A stretch of 33,117 bases of DNA from a virus: the IMG/VR virus record IMGVR_UViG_3300049919_000235, positions 1-33,117 of that record. One strand, given 5' to 3'. The notes beneath the pieces were generated by a model. The model had not been told where the DNA came from, did not search any database, and was given only the letters and a program-made list of their open reading frames with translations. The translations under genes were made by a program, and so were the position numbers. Of the stretch, positions 7,472 through 14,684 are shown piece after piece (positions within the stretch are counted from its first letter, which is position 1; each line of letters begins with the position of its first letter).

Positions 7472-7644
7472 AAGAATTTTAATAAATGATTAATTATTGT
7501 TTGATTTGCTTTTTAATTTTCTGTGATTAAGTAGCCAATCTGCTATTTTTTTTGTCAATTAAGGATGACACCTCAGCATTTTTTTAGAAGGGAAAATTAA
7601 CCCTCGTTTTGTTCAGCAAATATAATGATATTTTTAAATAAAAA
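7472..7644 (-). other. Long 5' untranslated leader of the capsid mRNA
   Basis: Between the promoter at 7616-7624 and the capsid ATG at 7471 lies a leader of about 135-140 nt, long for this genome, where most genes overlap. It holds short inverted repeats: CCC/GGG arms around 7590-7605, and TGTCA/TGACA around 7553-7570. It also holds a possible six-codon upstream ORF (MLRCHP). It may stabilise the mRNA or tune translation of the most abundant virion protein. No known riboswitch is recognised. Confidence 0.5.
7616..7624 (-). promoter_or_regulatory. Bacteroidota-type promoter for the capsid gene
   Basis: Minus strand reads TATATTTGC, a perfect match to the TAnnTTTG(C/T) -7 element of Bacteroidota housekeeping promoters. 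It follows directly after the terminator at 7645-7670. Around 20 bases upstream the -33 box is only TTT instead of TTG. It should start a capsid-specific transcript near 7610. Confidence 0.72.
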
Positions 7645-7670
7645 AAGTCCCACTAAAAATAGTGGGACTT
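7638..7670 (-). terminator. Terminator between scaffold and capsid genes
   Basis: A perfect 11-bp stem (AAGTCCCACTA at 7645-7655 with TAGTGGGACTT at 7660-7670) has a four-base AAAA/TTTT loop and is followed on the minus strand by a run of T. It ends the transcript carrying the head genes just before the capsid promoter. Confidence 0.88.
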
Positions 7671-7699
7671 AAAATAATAACAGAAACGAAGAAAAACTG

Positions 7700-8527
7700 C
7701 TATTTTTTTAATGACTCTGCATGAGCCCTTGCGTTTTCTAAGTTTTGTTGAACAACAGTCTGTCTACCGTTTTGTTTTTCTTTTTTATTATCATCAATAA
7801 CAACCGCTGCTTTTTTCTTATCATCATCCCCGTTTGATTTTTCTACGAACCCATCCAATAAGTTAGATAAAATTTCTTTGCTTGATAAATAAGTACGGCC
7901 ATCGGATGTTGTTATTTTTGCTCCTTGACCAGTCAAAATTGTTAAATCTCCTTTTTCGTCAAGTTCAATTTTGTAACCTAATTTTTCTGCTTTTGCTTTA
8001 GCTAATATTAATGCATCTTCCGCATCAACACCTTGTCTAATTTTAATTGTAGAGAGCTCTTTGTTCAACAATGCAACTTTCTTAAACTCTTTCTTTTCAA
8101 CTTCAACTTGGTTTTTGATGTTTGGGATTTCTTCATCAGTTAAACGCTTATTCTCATCAAGAGCAGCTCTTAATTTTATTTGAAGGTCATCAGCCGTTGC
8201 ATCTTTTGATTTACTTGCTCTTTCAAAAGCTAAGGCAACAATATCATCCAGTTTTTTATCCTTTGTTTCTTCTGCTGTTAATCCAGCTATCTTTTTAATT
8301 TTGGCTTCAAATATATCTCTTTGTTTAGCCATTTCAGAGTCCTGAATACTTTTTTTATAGGTAACATCATTTTCAAACAATGAACGTTGGTGCTTAACAA
8401 TGCCATCTAATATTTCTGTACCATCCACAGAATCACCATCGTTTGATGTATTTTTTGTCAAAGTTTCTGCTTGTTCTTTTGTTGCCCCAAGGGACATAAA
8501 AAACTTAATTAATTCTTCTTTTTTCAT
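7700..8527 (-). CDS. Putative capsid scaffolding protein
   Basis: A 275-residue, highly charged, largely helical protein with long Lys/Glu-rich stretches predicted to form coiled coils (about 70-160) and a basic, Gln/Asn-rich C-terminal tail. Directly preceding the major capsid gene, this is the usual place and make-up of a head scaffold, which guides shell assembly and is then expelled or degraded. No protease catalytic motif is visible, so it seems to be scaffold only. N-terminal residues 1-40 resemble a small helical domain (EELIKFFMSLGATKEQAE). It is followed by a terminator 30 nt past the stop. Confidence in the role comes from position and composition. Confidence 0.7.
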   Translation of the reverse strand: MKKEELIKFFMSLGATKEQAETLTKNTSNDGDSVDGTEILDGIVKHQRSLFENDVTYKKSIQDSEMAKQRDIFEAKIKKIAGLTAEETKDKKLDDIVALAFERASKSKDATADDLQIKLRAALDENKRLTDEEIPNIKNQVEVEKKEFKKVALLNKELSTIKIRQGVDAEDALILAKAKAEKLGYKIELDEKGDLTILTGQGAKITTSDGRTYLSSKEILSNLLDGFVEKSNGDDDKKKAAVVIDDNKKEKQNGRQTVVQQNLENARAHAESLKK

Positions 8528-8531
8528 TTTT

Positions 8532-8696
8532 TTATTTAGATTTTGCGCCCCAAGAATCAGCTAATTTTATTCCTTTTTTTGGAGCTGGTGTATTTATTAA
8601 TTTAACTGGTATTTCTTTGTCAGGATTAACTACCGAAACAACTTTATCAGTAATCTCAATCTGTTCACTAAGGCTGTTTTTCTTCCGCTTGCTCAT
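8532..8696 (-). CDS. 54-residue hypothetical protein
   Basis: An intact frame from ATG 8696 to TAA 8532, overlapping the end of the preceding gene by 29 nt and stopping five bases before the scaffold ATG. The peptide starts with a basic SKRKKN stretch and ends in KLADSWGAKSK. A Trp in a conserved-looking 'DSWG' tail and the tight packing between two genes support it as real. The function is unknown; short proteins just ahead of scaffold genes are common in phage head modules. Confidence 0.62.
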   Translation of the reverse strand: MSKRKKNSLSEQIEITDKVVSVVNPDKEIPVKLINTPAPKKGIKLADSWGAKSK

Positions 8697-9045
8697 TATC
8701 TAAAGTTTTAGTTTTAAGTTTCTTCTTTGGTTTTTCAACTTCATCTTCCGTTAAATCAACTTGTTTTCCTGAAACAAGATTATCAACTTCATCTTCCGTT
8801 AATTCTTTTAACTCAACAATGTTACTGGTTAATACTTCGTTGTATTTTTCAGCACTTAAACTTTCCTCAATAATTTCTTTTTTAGAAGTACTATTGGCTT
8901 TTTGTATTTCCTCAAATTCTTCATCTGATATTGCACCAGCATATTTATATTCATCTGATTGGGGCATTTTTTCAAATGTTTCTTTTCCCTGTTGGCCATA
9001 GTATATTACTTTGCCAGTTTTTCTGTTGATAAATTTGTGTTTCAT
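8668..9045 (-). CDS. Acidic hypothetical head-module protein
   Basis: A 125-residue protein. Residues 1-40 form a small compact region (KFINRKTGKVIYYG...) and the rest is very acidic and repetitive: the sequence LTEDEV occurs twice (about 82-87 and 98-103), and Lys-rich pieces follow. This looks disordered and may act as an electrostatic assembly factor. It is the first gene after a promoter at 9070-9077, so it starts a head-assembly transcript with the 54-residue protein and the scaffold. Confidence 0.72.
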   Translation of the reverse strand: MKHKFINRKTGKVIYYGQQGKETFEKMPQSDEYKYAGAISDEEFEEIQKANSTSKKEIIEESLSAEKYNEVLTSNIVELKELTEDEVDNLVSGKQVDLTEDEVEKPKKKLKTKTLDNEQAEEKQP

Positions 9046-9069
9046 TTTTTATATAAATTAATTGTTTTC

Positions 9070-9077
9070 CAAATATA
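9070..9077 (-). promoter_or_regulatory. Bacteroidota-type promoter upstream of the scaffold transcript
   Basis: The minus strand reads TATATTTG here and has TTG exactly 20 nt upstream (inside the end of the MuF-like gene), which fits the -33/-7 spacing of Bacteroidota promoters. It is the best complete match in the window. It lies in a 43-nt gap before the ATG at 9045. Confidence 0.75.
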
Positions 9078-9088
9078 AGATGAAAATA

Positions 9089-9958
9089 CTATTTGACCAA
9101 GCGAATAGGAAAAGCTCTATGTCTACATCTATAACCGCCTCTGTTTATTAAAAAAGTCGAAGGTGTTGTACCTGGAATCATGCCACTACATTTTTTGTAT
9201 TTTCCAGCTACAAAATAAGAACCTCCATTTAAAGCAAAATCAATTTCTTCTTGTAATTGTTCATCACTTAATTGAGCCATTCCAACCCATTTAATACATT
9301 GCGCCCTACTATCTCTAATCAATGAGCCAGCGTATTGTATTCCGTTTAAGCCAAGATTGTTTTTTACACTTTGATTAAGTGATCCATCATATTGCCTTAA
9401 GCTATCTGCAGCAACTTGGCCAACATACTTTACCAGCTTACTATCAGTTAATGGTTTGCTAACTACATATTCAGTAATCAGTTTTTCTGTTTCTTCTACT
9501 GTTGCTCCAAATAATATATTTCTGTATAAGCCTTGCCTAACTGGATTAATAAAATCCTTATACATTCCCTGTTCTGTAAGGTTGGCTAATGTCTTAGATA
9601 CTTCTAATCTTTTTATAGGATTAACCGCCGAAGGGGGTATATTTCCGTTTTTTAAAGCACTATGGAGACTAATTACATTTTCGCTTATTTGGTCATAGTT
9701 TGACATAAATTCATTTACAGAATTTTTATAACCTGATCCAGCTAACGCCTGAAATATTCTAGCATCCAAAGAAGCCAAAAAATCCTCAGCCTTTGGGGTT
9801 GAGGATAATTTACCATTTGAAATATCAACGTTTTTAAATATTTGCATTAAAGCGTCATAAATATAACGCTCAGCAAGCTTAGTGTTTCTGATTAAATCAT
9901 CTTCACCATGTGACATTATTTTGTCACCGCTATTTATTATTGCTTGTATACGAGCCAT
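9089..9958 (-). CDS. MuF-like head morphogenesis protein (SPP1 gp7 family)
   Basis: A 289-residue minor head protein. The C-terminal region carries the family signature: DSRAQC (around 217-222), then some 55 residues later GGYRCRHRAFPI, with the paired Cys and CxH typical of MuF/SPP1 gp7 domains. In the family these proteins sit near the portal, enter the procapsid in a few copies and can be ejected with DNA. The gene starts within the portal stop (TAATG), matching the usual portal-MuF order. The protein is of plain length with no added nuclease or toxin domain. Confidence 0.85.
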   Translation of the reverse strand: MARIQAIINSGDKIMSHGEDDLIRNTKLAERYIYDALMQIFKNVDISNGKLSSTPKAEDFLASLDARIFQALAGSGYKNSVNEFMSNYDQISENVISLHSALKNGNIPPSAVNPIKRLEVSKTLANLTEQGMYKDFINPVRQGLYRNILFGATVEETEKLITEYVVSKPLTDSKLVKYVGQVAADSLRQYDGSLNQSVKNNLGLNGIQYAGSLIRDSRAQCIKWVGMAQLSDEQLQEEIDFALNGGSYFVAGKYKKCSGMIPGTTPSTFLINRGGYRCRHRAFPIRLVK

Positions 9959-11670
9959 TACATTTGTAATCCATTATCATTTGTTAAAGCGGTTTGCTGT
10001 ATCAAATAAGGTTTTATAGCAACTAAAAATTCGTTGTAAACAGTTTCGTTAGGCATTTCTAAAAAAGCAACTTCATCTTTTTTCTTAGATAAATTCAATA
10101 AAACAGAATACATCAAAACAGACTTTGTAACATCATCTTTATTTACATACCCAGCAACAAACATCGTTTGCTTTTCATTCAATGAGTAAATATACAATGG
10201 GTCAAACGTTGCAGTTATTTCAAATATTTTTTGATTTATTAAATCTCCTGAAAACCTTCTAGCTGCTAATTCTCTAGCAATTGCGCCTACTAACATCGCT
10301 GGGGCGTTTCCATTTTTCATTGCTGTTAATTCAGCCATTAACTCTTCTTCTGTTTTAATTCTAAAGGTGTTTGGCTTTGTTAATTTAATAGGTGCCTCAT
10401 CATAAGTTGAAGCGTTTTTATAAGCTGTTAAGATTCGTGCTGATGTTTGTTGAGCATCTAAATACTGAATTGATATTTTACCCAACATATCTTCATGGGA
10501 AAGCAAATCGATTTCTTTTGCTTTTCCTGATAAAGAAATATTACCTAAATTTAAATGTAAAGCATCCTCTGCGCTTAATAAAAGGCTTTTATATGATTCT
10601 TCGGCATTCTTAACGTATTCTACACCTGGCGAAAGCCATCTAAGGCTTGGTATTTCATAAGGTAAATGAGCTTCGCTTACTGCTGAATTTTCTTTATTAT
10701 AAACCTCACGTTGTATTGACTCAAATGGGCTTTTCTTTGAGATAGGTTTAACTTCAACTCGACGACTGTATGATTTGTTAGCGTTTAATTTGTCTAATGA
10801 ATTTTCTGATCTAACAGGTTTTTCTATAATATCGCATTGGGTAAAAAACTCTTCACGAATTGGAAAAGCAGAAGTTGTGCTAATCGCCTGCCAATCTGAA
10901 AATTGTCTAATTGATTCGTTACCAAAAGCTACATAAGGGGCAAAGAATGATTCAAAATATCCTTCTGAATTTAAGTCGCCACCCATAGGTACCAAAGGAA
11001 ACTCACCTAAATTATGAACATAAACTTCTACTAGTTCATATTTTCCACTTTGCTTTTGAATTAATTTATAAAACCCATTTTTTGAAAATATATAATATAC
11101 TAAGCCAATAGCTTCTTGAACATTGTCTTTGTTTTTTATAATTGTTTTTTCTTCACTTAGGAATGTTACAAAATCATCCGACCAGTCTACCATGTTGAAT
11201 GAAAATAATAATACTGGATAAGCATAAACTTTTTTAGAGCCATTTTCTACACCTTCACCACCTGGAAGCCAAGCAATGAATCCATTAGGGTCCTCAATCA
11301 TTCTTTTTAAAAATATTTTTGTAAAAAATAAATCAAAAGTATTTTTCATAAAAGACTTAGTACCCATGTATGTTCTAATCTCATCATCTACACCCAAACT
11401 ATAATTAATGCCATTAACAATTCTGTATAAATTATCAAAGGCTTTATTCATAGAGCCATACGTTATTGGCTCGTAATTGTCCAAACGATAATTATAAACA
11501 TCGTCAGGCTCGTTTGGTCTTCTTTTCAATAATAAGTCCTTAGGCTTGCGTTTTCGTGTATGAACAGCCATTTCATCGTAAAATTCTTTGAAGTCTTCTG
11601 CATAGCGAAATTTAGGCAATTTGGGTATGGTTTGGGCGTATGCCTTTACATCATTAAAAGTTATTTCCAT
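9958..11670 (-). CDS. Portal protein
   Basis: A 570-residue protein that would form the dodecameric DNA-entry ring of the head. Evidence is the size, position immediately before the MuF-like gene, and a portal-like arrangement. It has an N-terminal region rich in Arg/Lys/Tyr, a central alternating sheet (about 130-230) with PLVPMGGDLN, and a helical stretch with LNLGNISLSGKAKEIDLLSHED resembling the clip/stem surroundings of SPP1-type portals. After it come long helices (crown). The start ATG is one base after the stop of the upstream glycosyltransferase. I see no frameshift or truncation. Confidence 0.78.
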   Translation of the reverse strand: MEITFNDVKAYAQTIPKLPKFRYAEDFKEFYDEMAVHTRKRKPKDLLLKRRPNEPDDVYNYRLDNYEPITYGSMNKAFDNLYRIVNGINYSLGVDDEIRTYMGTKSFMKNTFDLFFTKIFLKRMIEDPNGFIAWLPGGEGVENGSKKVYAYPVLLFSFNMVDWSDDFVTFLSEEKTIIKNKDNVQEAIGLVYYIFSKNGFYKLIQKQSGKYELVEVYVHNLGEFPLVPMGGDLNSEGYFESFFAPYVAFGNESIRQFSDWQAISTTSAFPIREEFFTQCDIIEKPVRSENSLDKLNANKSYSRRVEVKPISKKSPFESIQREVYNKENSAVSEAHLPYEIPSLRWLSPGVEYVKNAEESYKSLLLSAEDALHLNLGNISLSGKAKEIDLLSHEDMLGKISIQYLDAQQTSARILTAYKNASTYDEAPIKLTKPNTFRIKTEEELMAELTAMKNGNAPAMLVGAIARELAARRFSGDLINQKIFEITATFDPLYIYSLNEKQTMFVAGYVNKDDVTKSVLMYSVLLNLSKKKDEVAFLEMPNETVYNEFLVAIKPYLIQQTALTNDNGLQM

Positions 11671-11671
11671 T

Positions 11672-12541
11672 TTAGAATTTTTGTCTTTCTGTTATTACTT
11701 CTTTTTTATCAATATGAAAGTGCCTTGTTTTTATATCGTTTTGGTAACAATATTTATCTACTAAGCGATTATACAAATGTACTAATTTTGTAGAAACTTG
11801 GTTGCCACCAGTAGCAACACCCCAAAAATTTGACTGAATTAATTGTTCTGAAATGCTACCATTAATTTTGTCAAAGTAAAAAACATGGAAATTTTCTTGC
11901 TTATACTCTATTTTACCTAATGCCACATTTATACAGTATTCATCAGGTTTACCATTAGCCCATTCAATCGTAGGAGCTTTTGGGTCGTCGTAAACCTCTC
12001 TAGCATTTAAAAATAACTCATCTGCTTTATCTCCATTTCTAAAAAAGAAAAAACCGCTAACAGTTTGTGGCAAATGTTTAATTGAATGGTAAGCACATAT
12101 ATTTTTTGGTTCTCCCCAATATGTATATCCTATGCTTGTTTGTTTTTTTGTTATTGCATTGTAATGGCCATTATGGCCAATATAAAACTCTTTTTTAAAT
12201 AGTTGGCCAAATAGCCAGTTTACAGGTTTATCTAGCCAAATATTATCGGCATCCATGTAAATTGTATAATCCCAACCTAATTTATTACTTATTAAATTAA
12301 CGCACAATTTAGCTCTTTGATATTGTTTTTTGCCACCTACAGTATACCAAGATTCAGGCATTTTAATAAACTTATCAAAATAAGTAAGCTCTCGTTCTGA
12401 GAGCTTACTTATAGTTTTTGGTTCATAAACAAGGGCTATTTCAACATCTTTGCATGAGGCTTTTAAACTCAAAGCTAAGTTATATGCTGCGTTTCCGTAT
12501 AACGGATAACCCAGCGCAATGATTACTACACCATACTTCAT
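11672..12541 (-). CDS. Glycosyltransferase with DxD motif (GT8-like)
   Basis: A 289-residue GT-A-fold enzyme inserted between the probable tail tube and portal genes. YMDADNIWL (residues 95-103) is the DxD metal/nucleotide-sugar motif in the setting usual for GT8-type enzymes: a strand that ends 'xxxDAD', followed by aromatic residues. N-terminal MKYGVVIIALGYPLYG resembles the start of the nucleotide-binding fold. The ATG at 12541 is two bases after the TAG of the upstream gene; open frame continues upstream to a TTG at 12574, but MKYGVVIIAL is the better beginning. Its place in the core structural operon suggests that the acceptor is a virion protein or the phage DNA, but this is not visible from sequence. 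Confidence 0.83.
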   Translation of the reverse strand: MKYGVVIIALGYPLYGNAAYNLALSLKASCKDVEIALVYEPKTISKLSERELTYFDKFIKMPESWYTVGGKKQYQRAKLCVNLISNKLGWDYTIYMDADNIWLDKPVNWLFGQLFKKEFYIGHNGHYNAITKKQTSIGYTYWGEPKNICAYHSIKHLPQTVSGFFFFRNGDKADELFLNAREVYDDPKAPTIEWANGKPDEYCINVALGKIEYKQENFHVFYFDKINGSISEQLIQSNFWGVATGGNQVSTKLVHLYNRLVDKYCYQNDIKTRHFHIDKKEVITERQKF

Positions 12542-12542
12542 A

Positions 12543-13157
12543 CTAGTAGCAAGAAGTTTCATCGAAGTTCTCAAGCAAGTTCAACAAGCCTGGAACTGGG
12601 ATTGGTTTAATGATAGATTCAGTTTGAGTAGTAATCACACCATCATAGTATGTTTTACCTTGCTCACTGTTATCATCTGCTACTTGGTCAATTTCTAAGT
12701 CCCAAGACCCATCAAATTGGTACCATAAATCGTCACAAGAAATCCAGCCGAATTTCAAACGGCTTCTGTTTTCTGCAACCCAAGCCCAAAAATCAAAATC
12801 AATTAAATCGTCAGACGAGTTATAATCTTGAAAATTTATTGGTTTTGTTCCTCCGATTGTTTCCTCAGGTGAACAGCTACCCATTCTACGTTTAGTAAAT
12901 GAGCCTTTAGGTTTTGAACCTAATACTTCACCTGAAAAGTTTAATAACCCTGCACACATAGCAGCTTTAACGTTATCTAAATTTTCCCAAGGCGAAACAC
13001 CTTCGTCCATTTCATTAGGGTGTACGTAATCAGGGTCGCAAATTAAGAACGTCAAGCGAGGAATACCACCCTTGCGGCTCTTAATTTTACAACCATTTGC
13101 ATAGCCTACTTTAGGCTTGTTTGTGTTGTCCACACAGGATGGCATACATGTTTGCAT
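12543..13157 (-). CDS. Putative major tail tube protein
   Basis: A 204-residue protein with a Cys-containing start (MQTCMPSCVDN), a central mix of strands and loops, and a C-terminal stretch, EQGKTYYDGVITTQTESI, followed by a hydrophobic Pro-rich segment. The size, single-domain beta-rich pattern and position in the structural region fit a tail tube subunit, but it is not next to the tape measure. It could instead be another abundant virion protein. I could find no signature that decides it. A 66-nt gap before it contains no clear promoter. Confidence 0.65.
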   Translation of the reverse strand: MQTCMPSCVDNTNKPKVGYANGCKIKSRKGGIPRLTFLICDPDYVHPNEMDEGVSPWENLDNVKAAMCAGLLNFSGEVLGSKPKGSFTKRRMGSCSPEETIGGTKPINFQDYNSSDDLIDFDFWAWVAENRSRLKFGWISCDDLWYQFDGSWDLEIDQVADDNSEQGKTYYDGVITTQTESIIKPIPVPGLLNLLENFDETSCY

Positions 13158-13223
13158 AATTGTAATTTGTTTTAAGGTTTAACTTTTGTTTTGGGGCATA
13201 TTTGGTTTTAATCACAGACTTTT

Positions 13224-14192
13224 CTAATCGCAGGTAAAATTAATTTCACCGCATCTTTGTACTAATGTAGTTTTTATTATCCACATGGTACCTTCTTCAT
13301 TGTTTTTTGATAAATTAACTGCTCTTTTATACATGTTTCCATCAACGTAAATTTCTTTGGATGCAAATATATTAGCTATTTTTCTAGCAACATAATACGG
13401 TATTCTTTTAGTCATAAATGTAAACGTTTCTACCATTGTTGTAGATTTTCTTTCGTCCTGGTCTACAACAACTTCTTCAATATCAAATTGATTTGGGCTA
13501 ATTTCTCCAAACACTCTAATTGCAGATTTATATAGGTTTGTAGTTGTGTTTGTTGACTTATAATACAAACCATCACAGTCATAATTAGTATACACACCTT
13601 CAATCATTATAGTATCTTCACAAGCTACTTTACAGTACGGTTCGCTATAAACAGAATATGACACTGCACAAAATTGATTATAACACTCTTCTAATATTAT
13701 TGGGTCTGTTACATCTTCTATTTCAAGGTCGCTAACACAAGTTTCAGCCTCTTCCGTTTCTTCTTCTGTTAAATTACACGTTAAAAATTGAACCATTAAA
13801 TAAAAGCAAGTTTGAACCAAGTTAGTGGTATCAATTAAAATATTTAAATAGTAGGTTTCATTTTCATCAATTAATGTTTGCTTTACTATTGTTCCTTCGG
13901 GCACTGTTAAAGGAAGCCCAGTTTCGCTATCCATTAACTGAATTCTATGGCCATTATTTATTAACGCTTGTTCCTTTGAATACTTATATTGAAAATAAAT
14001 AGTATCGCCTTTTACAAATGGATTACAATACAAGGAATCATTTGTGCACCTTGTATTGTTCCACATCGCACAAAGGTTAGTGTTTTCAGAACTTGTACCA
14101 CAATCAATAACCCTGATAGTCTTTTTTGCTATCAGGGTTTCATTTGATTCTGCTGTTACAGTAAGTGGAACGTTATAAATTATCTTTATCAT
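13224..14192 (-). CDS. Hypothetical structural protein, Cys-rich
   Basis: A 322-residue protein, beta-rich, with a repeated pattern of Cys pairs (for example CVSDLEIE..., EECYNQFCAV and YCKVACED between about 148 and 192) and an Asn/Thr-rich composition like those of secreted or virion-surface proteins. It may be a tail or baseplate component. Its start overlaps the end of the two-helix membrane protein by 20 nt, and a 66-nt gap follows. No named family. Confidence 0.7.
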   Translation of the reverse strand: MIKIIYNVPLTVTAESNETLIAKKTIRVIDCGTSSENTNLCAMWNNTRCTNDSLYCNPFVKGDTIYFQYKYSKEQALINNGHRIQLMDSETGLPLTVPEGTIVKQTLIDENETYYLNILIDTTNLVQTCFYLMVQFLTCNLTEEETEEAETCVSDLEIEDVTDPIILEECYNQFCAVSYSVYSEPYCKVACEDTIMIEGVYTNYDCDGLYYKSTNTTTNLYKSAIRVFGEISPNQFDIEEVVVDQDERKSTTMVETFTFMTKRIPYYVARKIANIFASKEIYVDGNMYKRAVNLSKNNEEGTMWIIKTTLVQRCGEINFTCD

Positions 14193-14421
14193 TTTCTTTT
14201 TGTTTGTCTAATTCGGTTTGTTTCGTTTTGCTACCAATACTACTTCCGAAATAAAAACCAGCTATTAAGAATATTAAACCCTTTAAGCATTCAACTATTG
14301 ATATAGTCGTTGCTGAATCTGTTTTTACTTCATGGAACATAACCAAAGTGAAAACACCGAATGAAAAAATAACAAATATTATTGCTAAAATTTCTGTGAA
14401 AACTGTTTTTGAATATTTCAT
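14173..14421 (-). CDS. Two-segment membrane protein, holin-like
   Basis: An 82-residue protein with two hydrophobic segments (about 9-30 and 44-61) separated by a short polar stretch (EVKTDSATT) and a charged, Lys/Asp/Glu-rich C-terminal tail. This is the size and topology of small class II holins. However, the tail module is an odd place for a holin, and a family-4 holin already exists at 4668-5138. It might instead be an antiholin or a membrane factor in DNA injection. The ATG is directly against the stop of the upstream gene. Confidence 0.7.
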   Translation of the reverse strand: MKYSKTVFTEILAIIFVIFSFGVFTLVMFHEVKTDSATTISIVECLKGLIFLIAGFYFGSSIGSKTKQTELDKQKENDKDNL

Positions 14422-14673
14422 TTATAATGTATTTATAAGTTCTAAAACTCTATTTAAAATATCATCGTCAGTGTATTGACCTATTTTTTCATATTCTTCG
14501 CCTTGGTTCCAAAGTGTAATGTTTCTTATGTTTAAAATATCATCATTAAACGAGATAGAAGCTATGACCGACTTGAAGTCATCAATAAATGCAACTACAG
14601 TAACCGAATTTATTGTTTTTTTTAATTCTTTTTGCTCAACTATTTCTATAGGAGCATTTAATGTTATTTTCAT
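14422..14673 (-). CDS. 83-residue hypothetical protein
   Basis: A small soluble protein with N-terminal strands (MKITLNAPIEIVEQ), an internal beta-rich stretch and an acidic C-terminus (DDDILNRVLELINTL). It sits between the tail fibre and a membrane protein and abuts both. It may be a fibre assembly or chaperone-type factor, which would be typical downstream of a fibre gene, but no motif supports this. Confidence 0.68.
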   Translation of the reverse strand: MKITLNAPIEIVEQKELKKTINSVTVVAFIDDFKSVIASISFNDDILNIRNITLWNQGEEYEKIGQYTDDDILNRVLELINTL

Positions 14674-14684
14674 GTTTTATAATT

